This document shows, one piece after another, positions 1 to 8,989 of a DNA stretch of 15,989 nt (position 1 is the stretch's first letter; every line of letters begins with the position of its first letter). The notes beneath the pieces were generated by a model, which saw only the letters and a program-made list of their open reading frames with translations, was not told where the DNA came from and made no database searches. The stretch comes from Polyrhizophydium stewartii (Eukaryota > Chytridiomycota > Chytridiomycetes > Rhizophydiales), in contig JADGIZ010000323.1 of assembly GCA_027604665.1 (NCBI GenBank), positions 1 through 15,989 of the forward strand, written 5' to 3'. The translations under genes and the position numbers were made by a program.

Positions 1-256
1 GCACAGGCGGCCCGCGGACGCCGCTCGCCGCCGCCCCGCTCGACCCGCACCCCGCACGCTCTGGCGCTGACCGGCCGCCGCCGCTGCCCGCGGCATGCGC
101 CTCGCCCTCTGGCCGCGCGCCACCCCCGTCTCGCCGCGTGACCCTGTGACGGTCCGTTTGGCTGATCATCTCGCCTCGTCTCGCCTCGCCTCGTCTGGCC
201 TCGTCTCGCCCGCCGCCTGCCGCCCCGCCCCGCCACGCCGGCGGCCGCCCGCACAG
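1..256 (+). other. Probable 5' intron of the porin gene
   Basis: No convincing porin coding sequence is found here, although about 65 N-terminal residues are still missing. The stretch ends in a C-rich tract and CAG at 254-256, just before the first recognised porin exon. It is therefore read as the 3' part of an intron whose donor lies beyond the window. A small unrecognised exon inside it cannot be excluded. The stretch holds a CTCGT/CTCGC-type simple repeat near 168-212. Confidence 0.55.
168..212. repeat. Imperfect CTCG(T/C)C simple repeat
   Basis: About eight imperfect copies of a 5-6 nt unit of the form CTCGTCTCGCC are visible. They fall in the inferred 5' intron of the porin gene, just before its polypyrimidine-rich acceptor. 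This is probably ordinary low-complexity intron sequence. Confidence 0.6.
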
Positions 257-1356
257 GCATCACCTTCACCGAGTCGTGGACCACCTCGAACGTCCTCGGC
301 GCCGAGCTCGAGCTCCAGGACTCGCTCGCCAAGGGCCTGACCCTCAACCTCAGCGGCCAGCTCCTGCCCGAGAAGGGGTGCGTGCGCGCCGCCGCTGCCT
401 CGCTCGCATATGTCCTGCCCCTGCCTGCCGCCGCCGCCGCCGCCTCCAATCGCCGTGCCCGGCTCGCCCTGCGCCTGCGCGCCAGGTGCCTGCCCGCCTG
501 CCCGCGCGCCAGCCCGCCCGCGGCGTGGTGCACACGCCACGCCGCGGTTGCGTCACCCCTGCCTGCTGCGCTGACTCGCCTCGGCGCGTGCTGACAAACC
601 GCATTCCGCCGCGCCCGCTCCCCACCACGCCTGCTGCTGCTGCTCCCGCTGCCGCCGGATCCGCCGCCAGCACCAAGCACGCCAAGGCCGGCGTCGAGTA
701 CAAGCAGGAGTACGTCTTCACCCGCAGCAGCCTCGACCTCTTCAAGGGTCCCACCATCCACGCCGACGCCGTTGTTGGGTCAGTCCAAGCATTCGCCGCT
801 GTCGCTGGCCCGCTTGCGGCTGCCTGCTGCTGACGCCAATCGGCCGACCCCCTGCTTCCCACAGTAACAACGGCTTCGTCGCCGGTGGCGAGGTTGCCTA
901 CGACGTCTCGGACGCCAAGATCCACAAGTACAGCGCCGCCGTCGGCTACATTGCCCCGCTCTACGCCGTCTCGCTCCTTGCGTGAGTCTCTTGCTGGGCT
1001 GCTACTGCCCCGCCGCAGACCCGCTCGCTGACACTGGCTCCGCGCGCAGTGCCAACAAGTTCACGCTGTTCTCGGCCTCGTACCACCACCGCGTCAACAA
1101 GGAGGTTGAGGCTGGCGCCAAGGCCTCGTGGAACAAGCTCACGGACTCGACCGTCGCCATCGAGGTCGGCACCAAGTACACCCTCGACCGCGACGCCTTC
1201 CTCAAGGCCAAGGTTGACAACACGGGCCGCCTCGGCCTCGGCTACACCCAGGTCCTGCGCCCCGGCGTCAAGCTCGCCCTCGGCGGTCTCTTTGACACCA
1301 CCCGCCTGCACAACGACGTCCACAAGGTTGGCTTCTCGCTCACCTTCGAGGCGTAA
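257..1356 (+). CDS. por1: Mitochondrial outer-membrane porin (VDAC), 5' partial
   Basis: The beta-barrel channel of the mitochondrial outer membrane, passing ATP, ADP and other metabolites. Exons are 257-377, 671-778, 865-981 and 1050-1356, with every junction in phase, giving 217 residues. The family is near 283, so about 65 residues are missing: the N-terminal helix and first strands lie upstream. The visible part starts at GITFTESWTTSNVLG, matching the strand before residue 80 of fungal porins. It continues through FVAGGEVAYDVS, LGLGYTQVLRPGVKLALG and ends in KVGFSLTFEA. That end fits the mitochondrial beta-signal (polar-x-G-x-x-hydrophobic-x-hydrophobic) used by the SAM insertion machinery. 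The first exon needs one base, G, from an upstream exon, so position 256 is an acceptor (CAG) and not a start. Fungal-type features such as the VHK near the C terminus favour fungal POR1. Family certain; the upstream exon is not in view. Confidence 0.95.
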
Positions 1357-1478
1357 GCGCCTCCAGGCTCTCGCCGGCGCTGCCTGCGTCGATCTTGAAC
1401 GATGCTCTCTCCTTCCAAATGAACTGGCAGCCTCTCTACCGTCACGCAATACTGTGCGTTTACTCGCTCGGTCGCGCA
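1357..1478. other. Convergent 3' intergenic gap, porin/APC10
   Basis: These 122 nt between the two facing stop codons must hold both 3' UTRs and cleavage sites. No AATAAA is present. On the minus strand an AGTAAA, a known weaker polyadenylation variant, sits at 1464-1459, about 15 nt after the APC10 stop. Its use is a guess. Confidence 0.5.
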
Positions 1479-2222
1479 CTACAGGTGCCTGTCCTGCTTG
1501 TGCGCCCACACACGGACCTGCCGAATGTGCGTGTCCTTGCCGCTCTGGTGGTTCTTGAGCACCGCAAGCTGCAGCATGAACACCCGCATCACGCTTCCCA
1601 CGCACCACGCACGTCAGCCGCCGCCCCCTCCCCACGCTGCCCACTGCCCGCCGCTCCGCACCTGCGGTTCGGCCGGTTGACGGGAATGTGCACCCAGCCC
1701 GACGGCTCGACCAGATGCAGCCGCCGGATCTCGCGCAGATCGTGGTGCCGGTTGCCAGCGCGCAGCGACACCACCTCGGGCGTGTAGCTCTCGTCCAGCT
1801 GGACGTCCAGGAACAGCGACACTTGCGCAACAGCCGTGCATCGCGTGAACATCATGTTGAGCAGATGCGGCTGCGGCCCGTCGGATCTGCGCATGCCAGC
1901 CGTCAGCACACCTCCCGCGCCGCTCTGCCCCGCCGGGAGCAAGCGCGGCTGGCGGCCCGGGCATCGCGCAACTGCCAGTATGTGTCGAGGCTGCTGTCCC
2001 GCAGCTGCTCGACTCCGTTGTCCTTCTTGCACGACGACACGGACCAGCGCACCTCGCTCGAGATGTCGCGCAGCTGCTGCTCGGGCCACACTGTCCCGCC
2101 CACGTGCAGGTGCCGGTGCGTGTCAGCATGCTGCCCTCGCGGGCCGCGCGCGTTGCTGGCCAGGCCCCTCCGGACAACGCACGCTCGGACGCATCGACGC
2201 TTTCGTCGAGATCAACCAACAT
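1479..2222 (-). CDS. APC10: Anaphase-promoting complex subunit 10 (APC10/DOC1)
   Basis: APC10 helps form the substrate (D-box) receptor of the anaphase-promoting complex, the E3 ligase that drives mitotic exit. In gene order the exons are 2222-2183, 2090-1973, 1886-1662 and 1593-1479, giving 165 residues with all phases closing. The DOC domain fills nearly the whole protein. Clear family blocks are VRWSVSSCK, GVEQLRDSSLDTYWQSDG, SDESYTP-like LDESYTPEVVSLRAGN, EIRRLHLVEPSGWVHIP, and FMLQLAVLKNHQSGKDTHIR. Exon 1 encodes only 13 residues (MLVDLDESVDASE). It was chosen because its donor (GTGCGT) leaves the one base needed by the CAG acceptor at 2091-2093, and the frame reading into exon 2 has no usable ATG. 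The protein ends soon after DTHIRQVRV, about 20 residues short of human APC10 (185 aa), and no Ile-Arg tail is seen. It is divergent to DDB1 and convergent with the porin gene. Identity is certain; exon 1 is moderately sure. Confidence 0.9.
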
Positions 2223-2368
2223 CACCGCGGGCAAACCTCGAGTCCCCCGGTCCCGCCCCAGCACTTGCCCGCCTCCAGCCCCGCGCAGGCCTGCCACTCG
2301 CATCGCGAAGACCATCAAGCCGCTCAAAGCTCTTCTCCCGCTCGACACCGCCTCGCTCTCTCGGCGGC
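2223..2368. promoter_or_regulatory. Shared divergent promoter of APC10 and DDB1
   Basis: The inferred APC10 start at 2222 (-) and the DDB1 start at 2369 (+) are 146 nt apart, so both 5' UTRs and promoters must fit here. The stretch is GC-rich with C-rich runs (for example CCCCCGGTCCCGCCCC). No TATA box was seen. The promoter role follows from the gene layout; no specific factor site is claimed. Its left edge depends on the APC10 exon 1 model. Confidence 0.65.
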
Positions 2369-5300
2369 ATGCTGCTGAACGTCACCGCACACCGGCCAGA
2401 CTCGGTCGTCGCCGCCGTGCGCACCAACTTCACCGGCCCGGACGACATCAACCTCGTCGTCAAGTGCGTCGTACCCACGCCTGCACTTTCCCCGCTCGGG
2501 CGCCTGTCTCTGCAGCCGGAGATCCGCCCGTGGGCCCTCTCCCAGAAGCAGCCGCGCTCAGAAGCTGACCCCGGCATGCCCCTCCTGCCCAGCAAATGCA
2601 CCCACTTTGAGTTGCACCTGCTCATCGACCAGGACGTCGAGCGCACCGACGACGCCGGGAACGTCTCCTCCTTTACCGAAAAGGCGCTGCGCCTTGTCAA
2701 AGACGTACCCATATATGGACGCATCTCGACCATCAAGGCGTACCGTCCCGAGGTGGGTCGAAGCGCGCATGAGGCCTTCGTGCTGCCGTGCTCGAGCTGA
2801 TGACCGCGTCCCCGATGCTGTTGCGGTCGCTTGCAGGGCCGAGCGACGGATCTGCTCTTCATCACAACCGAGAAATGCATGGCTTTTATCGTCTCGTTCA
2901 ACCCAGACACCCAACGCATCGAGACCGAAGGCGTCGGCAGCATCCGCGACCCAAAGGCTCGTCCCGCCGACGCCGGTCACATTGGACTCGTGGATCCCGA
3001 GAACAGGCTGCTCGGGCTGCATATCAGCCAGGGCACATTCAAAATCATCCCGATGTTCCACCGCGGTGTTTCGCCGGCCGCCTGGAATCCCGTCAGCGCA
3101 GGCAGCGGCTTCGGTAAGGGCAAGTCGGCCGTGCGCGCACCCAATCCAGGAGAGCTCGGCGAGTCCTTCAATGCACGGTGAGCACCAATCTCCCATACCA
3201 GCTACTCGACAATACGGTGTTGGCCGCAAGACGCGCAGCTCACAAAACCGGCCCGACCCGAACCAGGCTCGACGAGCTCCTGGTTCTGTCGATCGTGTTC
3301 CTGCATACACCGCTCGACGACCACCCCGCACTCGCCATCCTCTACCAGGACTCAAAGGAGACACGGTATCTGATCCAGTACAACGTCAATGTCGCCGAAA
3401 AGAAACTTGCCGTGCGCAAGGAGGCTGTCAAGGTCGAAAGCGGCGCATCCATGCTCATCCCCGTCCCGCGGGATGGCGGTGGTGGCGTGCTCGTTGTCGG
3501 AGAGCAAACGATCGCCCTGCATCACCCGCTGCTCGCAAAGCCAATCACCACGCCCATCAAGGCTACGCTCATGAAATGGTGCGTGTCACGAAGCCGGCCG
3601 CAGCCAATGCGGTGTGCGAGGCTTTGCCGTCTAACCCGGCCCGCCACGCAGCTACAACCAAGTCGACAAGGGCCTACGGTACCTGCTTGGCGACTACGAG
3701 GGTTTCCTGTACATGCTTCTCATTATTCCCGAAAACGGACGGCCAGAACGGCTCAAGATCAACTGCCTTGGCGTTGTGCGTCTGTGCTTGTGGCACGCTT
3801 TGGCCGACTGAGATTCATCGCTGACAAGCACGAGTTGGCCGCCGCAGACGGCGCAGGCCACGTGCATCGTGCATCTCTCGGACGGATACGTCTTTGTCGG
3901 CTCGCACTATGGCGACTCGGAGCTGCAGCTGATTCAGACCCAGAAGGATGCGTCCTGCAACTACCTCTCCCTGCGCGACACCTTCAAGAACCTGGCTCCC
4001 ATCACTGACTTTTGCGTCGTTGACCTCGAGCGGCAGGGCCAGGAGCAGGTCGTTGCGTGCTGCGGCGGCCAAAAAGACGGCTCGCTGCGCATCATCCGCA
4101 ACGGCATTGGCGTCGAGGAGATTGGCCAGCTCGATGACATGGGCGAGCTCACGGGCGTGTGGGCGCTGCGGCCCCACTCGGCTGCGCGCCACGACACCAT
4201 CCTCGTGCTCTCGTTCATTTCTGAGACCCGCCTGCAGATGATGGACGGCGAAGCAATGGCCGAAGTCGAGTCTACGGGCGGCTTCAAGACCAGCGAGCGC
4301 ACCCTTGCGTGCTGCAACATGCCCGGCGATACCCTTGTTCAGATCACCCCGTCCTCGGTCGTGCTGCTGTCGTGCGAGGGCTGGATGGTCGTCGCGGAAT
4401 GGTCACCGCCCGCGGGATCGTCCATTACCCATGCGAGCGCACACCACAATGCCGTGCTTGTGTCGCTCGGCGGCGGTATGCTCTACCTGCTCGAGGCTTC
4501 TGCCACCCATCTCACCGTCAAGAGGTAACATCGACGACCCTTTCAGTGATGCGGCACCAAGACCGCTCGTGTGCTGACGTAGGCAACACAGCACGGCGCA
4601 GCTCGAGCACGAGATCTCGTGTCTCAACATCAGCTCGCTCGACCGCCTTGGCACGCCGCTGTGCGCCGTTGGCTGCTGGGGTGACAACAGCGTCAGGCTG
4701 CTTCGCGTGCCCAGCCTGACCGAGACGTTCCGAGAGGTCCTCTCGGGCGAGACGATCCCGCGCTCGATCTTGCTCGTAGACTTTGAGTCGGTGCCGTATC
4801 TTCTCGTCTCGCTCGGTGAGTCTGTCCAGTTCTCACGGACACCGGCTCCCGCTGCATCTGCGCTTTTGCTGATGCGCAATGCAACAGGCGATGGCCAGCT
4901 CTTCAACTTCCACATCACCAGCTCGCTTGCGCTGTCGGAGAGGAAAAAGACGACGCTGGGAACGCAGCCCATCAGTCTGCGCATCTTCCAGACCGCCGGC
5001 GGCCGCACGCACGTCTTTGCGGCGTCGGACCGCCCCACCGTCATTTTCGCCAAGTCAGGGCAGCTGCTCTACTCCAACGTCAACATGCGCGAGGTCACGC
5101 ACATGTCCCCGTTCAACAGCGCCATGGCCGAAGGTGCGCTGGCGCTCGCGTGCGACGGCGTGCTCAAGATCGGCACCATCGAGACCGTGCAGAAGCTGCA
5201 TGTCAGGCAGGTCAAGCTTGGCGAATCGCCGCGCCGCATTGCCTTTCACGAGCAGGCGTCGTGCTTTGGCGTCATGACGTTTGCGGTCCGTGACTTGCCC

Positions 5301-6665
5301 AACAACGAGGTTAGCGAGATGTCGTGCCTGCGCCTGCTCGACAGCCAGAGCTTTGACTGTGAGTGCCTGCATGCTCCTTCTCGGCACATGTTCATGTTTG
5401 CGCTTGTTCTGACACCACACCTGCGTGCCAGTGCTCGACAGCTATGATCTGCATCCGTTTGAGACTGCGCTCAGCATCATGGTCGCCACGCTTGCGGGCG
5501 ACGCAAACCCGCACATGATCGTTGGCACTGGTTTTGCCTTTCCGCAAGAAGACGAGCCGACGCGCGGCCGTATCCTTGTGTTCACGATCACAAGCACGCG
5601 CGGCCTGCGTCTGGTGCACGAGTACGAAACGCGCGGCGGCGCGTACAGTCTTGCGTCGGTGCACGGCCGTCTGCTTGCGGGCGTGAACAGCAAGATCCTG
5701 GTGCTGCGCTGGGACCCGGACACGTCGATGCTGCATCTCGAGTCGACAAATCACGGCCACGTTACCGCTCTCGTCCTGACTGTGCGTGGGGATTTTGTTC
5801 TCGTCGGCGATCTGATCAAGTCGGTCACGCTCCTGCAGTTCAATCCGAGCCCGAGCGATAACGGCGGTGCGCGGCTCGAAGAGATTGCGCGCGACTATGA
5901 CAGTGTGTGGATGACGGCGCTCGAGGCCATTGACGACGACACGTTCCTTGGCGCCGAAGTCAACTACAACCTCTTTGCGCTGCGCAAGCAGGCCGACGCC
6001 GAGTCCGAGGAGGAGCGCCAGCGGCTGCGGCCCGTTGCCTTTTTCCATCTCGGCGAGATGGTGAACCGCTTCCGTCGAGGTGAGCATCGGGCGTGGATTC
6101 TGCGATCTGGGGAGGCCCGAGTTTTCGGGCGATGCGCTGACCATCATGTGGTTGGTCCTGATGCGATGCAGGCAAGCTCACAATGCACCTGCCTGACGGC
6201 GGCCTGTCGGTAACGCCCGAGCTGCTGTACTGCACCGTCAATGGCGCGCTTGGTGTGATTGCGTCACTCACGCCCGAGACGTACGCCACGCTCGAGACGC
6301 TCCAAAAGCACCTGCGCTCCGTGGTCACCTGCGTTGGCGATCTCAAGCATGCCGAGTGAGTTACGCGCATATTGGAGGCCGAGTGGCGGTCCCGCGCTGG
6401 CGCGATGACCGCTGCTCCAGACTGCTGATGCATGCCGTCTGCGGTACTTGTGCGTGTGCCGCGGCCTCTGTGCAGGTGGCGCATGTTCCAAACGGAGCGC
6501 AAGTCGGTCGAGGACACGGGCATCATCGACGGCGATTTGATCGAGACGTTCCTGGACCTCAGCCGCAAGCAGCAGGAGCAGATTGCGGAGCGCGTCGCTG
6601 CCGAGCGCGGCGTCTCTTTTGCAGACCTGATCAAGCTCATTGAGGATCTGACGCGGATCCACTGA
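2369..6665 (+). CDS. DDB1: DNA damage-binding protein 1 (CUL4 adaptor DDB1)
   Basis: DDB1 is the WD/beta-propeller adaptor that links DCAF receptors to the CUL4-RBX1 ubiquitin ligase, acting in DNA repair, replication licensing and chromatin control. Exons are 2369-2463, 2593-2752, 2837-3177, 3267-3578, 3652-3775, 3848-4524, 4592-4815, 4888-5358, 5432-6079, 6172-6355 and 6476-6665. All phases close to 1141 residues; human DDB1 has 1140. Family blocks appear in order over the three propellers and C-terminal helical domain: RPEGRATDLLFITTEK, GLVDPENRLLGL, RYLLGDYEGFLYMLL, VVDLERQGQEQVV, GSLRIIRNGIG, SGETIPRSIL, KKTTLGTQP, ASDRPTVIF, SNVNMREV, RGDFVLVGDLIKSV, FLGAEVNYNLFA, IIDGDLIETFLDLSR and the terminal LTRIH. 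The start gives MLLNVTAHRPDSV, aligning with the family N terminus without an extension. Introns are 67-129 nt. DDB1 is absent from budding yeast but present in fission yeast and filamentous fungi. Confidence 0.98.
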
Positions 6666-6957
6666 GAGCGCAAGTGGCGTGCAAAACGTCCAGCTGTCTT
6701 TGCCCGCCGGAAGACTGGCCGGCGGGAGGACCGGGCGATGATGGCATGGCACGCGATCATTGCAATGAAGCCATGGCGGTGATTACGAACTGGGGACGCA
6801 TGCATTGCTTTCACGACGAGATGCCGGTCGGAGCGGAGCCACGGAGGCAAGAGTGGCAAAGGGAGGAAAGACGGGCAGATGAGACGGGGGTGTGCGGGCA
6901 GAGGTGGACATGTGCACGACTATGATCACGAGGCGCGGATGTCTCCGTGGACGCCAA
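6666..6957. other. Convergent 3' intergenic region, DDB1/GCDH
   Basis: These 292 nt separate the facing stops of DDB1 and GCDH and show no coding sequence that I trust. There is an 8-bp perfect GC hairpin at 6703-6726 and a 12-bp palindrome (TCATTGCAATGA) at 6757-6768. No AATAAA signal is visible. The stretch presumably holds both 3' UTRs. Confidence 0.6.
6703..6726. repeat. Perfect GC-rich inverted repeat (hairpin)
   Basis: CCCGCCGG at 6703-6710 pairs with CCGGCGGG at 6719-6726 across an 8-nt spacer. It starts 37 nt after the DDB1 stop, so it would lie in the DDB1 3' UTR. In a eukaryote this is not a transcription terminator by itself; any role in mRNA folding is unproven. Confidence 0.6.
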
Positions 6958-8920
6958 TCAGTTGTCGACGCCAAAGGCAGCCAGTCCGGTGATGGCGCGG
7001 CCGATGATGAGGGCATGGACGTCGTGGGTGCCCTCGTAGGTGTTGACCTGCGTGTGCGTGCGCCTGCGTCAGTACGGACAAGCATTCGGGAAGGCATTGC
7101 GCAGGAACACGGTGCATCAGAAGGCGAGGAGGCTCAAAAGTAGGCTAAACTCACAGCCTCGAGGTTGGCAGCATGGCGGATGATGTGGTACTCGTCCGAG
7201 ATGCCGTTGCCGCCCAGCATGTCGCGGCACTCGCGCGCAATGGCGAGCGCCTTGCCGCAGCTGTTGCGCTTGATGATCGAAATCATCTCGGGGGCAATCT
7301 TGCCCTCGTCCTTGAGGCGGCCGACCTGGTAGGCCGCCAGGGTGGCGATGCCGATCTCGGAAACGGCGTCGGCGAGCTTCTTCTGGATGAGCTGGAAGCG
7401 CGCCAGCGGGACGCCAAACTGCTTGCGGTTGAGCGTGTAGTCGCGGGCCTGCTCGACGCAGAACTCGGCGGCGCCGAGCGTGCCCCATGCGATGCCATAG
7501 CGGGCGTTGTTAAGGCAGCCAAAGGGACCCTGTCGTCGGTCGCGCACGAGTCAGACGCTGCGCTGGGCGTGCACATCTGCAGATGGAGACGGCGCAGAGG
7601 GGGCTCACCTTGAGGCCCTTGACGTTGGGCAGCAGGTTCGCGGCAGGGACTTCGACGTCTTCCATCATGATCATGCCCGTGCACGAGGCGCGCAGCGAGA
7701 ACTTGCCCTCGATCTGCGGGGTGCTGATGCCGGCCATGCCGCGCTCGAGAATGAAACCGCGGATCTCGCCGTCCTCGGTCTTGGCCCAGACGATGAAGAC
7801 GTCGGCAATGGGCGAGTTGGAGATCCAGGTCTTGGAGCCGTTGAGGATATAGACGTCGCCCTTCTTGACGGCGCGCGTCTCCATGCCAGCGGGGTCAGAG
7901 CCATGGTTGGGCTCGGTCAGGCCAAAGGCGCCGACCTTCCTGCCCTTGGCGAGATCGGGCAGGTACTTGACGCGCTGCTCCTCGGTGCCGTAGGCGTAGA
8001 TGGGGTACATGACGAGCGACGACTGCACGCTCATGGCGCTACGGTAGCCGCTGTCGACGCTATTTTGGGGAGGCGTGCGGCGAGGAAACGGATCGCAGAC
8101 GGCCCGGGGTCAGCGGCGTGGCGCACCGCGGCGCAGGCACTGGGCGGCGCCATACCGCTCGACCTCGCGGGCAATGAGGCCGTAGGCGACGGAAGAGACG
8201 CCCGGGCAGTCGTAGCCCTCGATGGTGGCGCCGAGCAGGCCGAGCTCGCCCATCTCGGTCATGATCTCGCGGTCAAAGCCTGGCGGCCGGCGATGGGGCG
8301 GAGGTCCGGAGAACGGCCGGGAGACAGGCCGCGAGGCGGTGGCACGGGACCGTCGCCGCCGCCGCAAAAAAAGAGCACGGGACCGGCATCGGCGACAGGC
8401 AAAGGGGCATCGCGGCGTCAGCCAGAGGCGGGCGGCGCGGCCGGCGCGAACGCAGATCGGCGCGGGCGGAAGGCGCGCGGGCAGGCGGAACGCACGCTCG
8501 TCGCGGTACGCCTTGAGCACGCGCGGGAACAGCTTGGTCTGGCAGTACTGGCGCGCCGTGTCGCGCACCAGCTTCTCCTCGTCCGTCAGCAGCGTCTCGA
8601 GGCTGAATGGGTCGCGGTGGTCGAACTTGGCGAACTTGGCCGGGCCGATGCCACCCGCCCGCAGCGCCGGCTGCGTCGAGAACGCGCGGGCGCCTGCCGA
8701 TCCGATGCGCATGCGGCGTGCGCGTGTGGGTCCGCAGGCAGCGGCCGAGGCCGCGGTGATCTTGTCAGCGTGCGGCGACGCCGAGCGCATGCGGCGCGGG
8801 CATGCGCGGCAGAGGCGGTGCCCTCGCCGCGCAGTGAGCACCGGGAGCGCTGCGCGGGCGCTGCATGCGGCCGCACGCACCGACGGCGCGGGATGCAGAC
8901 AGAACAGTGTTGCGCAGCAT
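6958..8920 (-). CDS. GCDH: Glutaryl-CoA dehydrogenase, mitochondrial
   Basis: An FAD-dependent acyl-CoA dehydrogenase of the mitochondrial matrix that converts glutaryl-CoA to crotonyl-CoA and CO2 in lysine and tryptophan breakdown, passing electrons to ETF. In gene order the exons are 8920-8881, 8693-8496, 8279-8156, 8059-7609, 7529-7155 and 7047-6958. Phases close to 425 residues (human 438). The first exon encodes [13 protein letters not shown], an Arg-rich amphipathic presequence, joined to [12 protein letters not shown] before the mature enzyme. Motifs: [17 protein letters not shown] near 102-118; [17 protein letters not shown] from 122; the FAD/substrate loop [12 protein letters not shown] at 166-177; [27 protein letters not shown] from 272; [40 protein letters not shown]. 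The catalytic Glu is in NTYEGTHD, about residue 401. [12 protein letters not shown] and GISDEYH separate GCDH from other acyl-CoA dehydrogenases. Its two 5' introns (187 and 216 nt) are longer than the rest. Confidence 0.96.
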
Positions 8921-8989
8921 GGTGTGAGGCAGTCGCAGGGCGAGTCGCCGGGACGTCCTATCGAAGCAGAAACCGGCGCAGCACGACAT
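8921..8989 (-). promoter_or_regulatory. 69-nt gap upstream of GCDH
   Basis: Only 69 nt lie between the stop of the PH-domain gene and the GCDH start, on the same strand. The GCDH 5' UTR, and probably its promoter, must overlap the upstream gene's 3' UTR or coding end. The gap contains a palindromic GGACGTCC at 8951-8958 and a GATA on the minus strand. Neither is claimed as a functional site. Confidence 0.4.

Noticed and set aside
961..1830. 289-codon minus-strand open frame over the porin 3' exon
   Set aside because: It is antisense to the clearly coding porin exon and only overlaps the APC10 region in a different frame.
1688..2800. 370-codon plus-strand open frame running into DDB1
   Set aside because: The first two thirds are antisense to APC10. 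Only the part from 2369 is the real DDB1 exon 1, and the frame then reads through introns.
6674..7143. Short plus-strand frames after DDB1
   Set aside because: No family likeness; they sit in the 3' gap and opposite the last GCDH exon.
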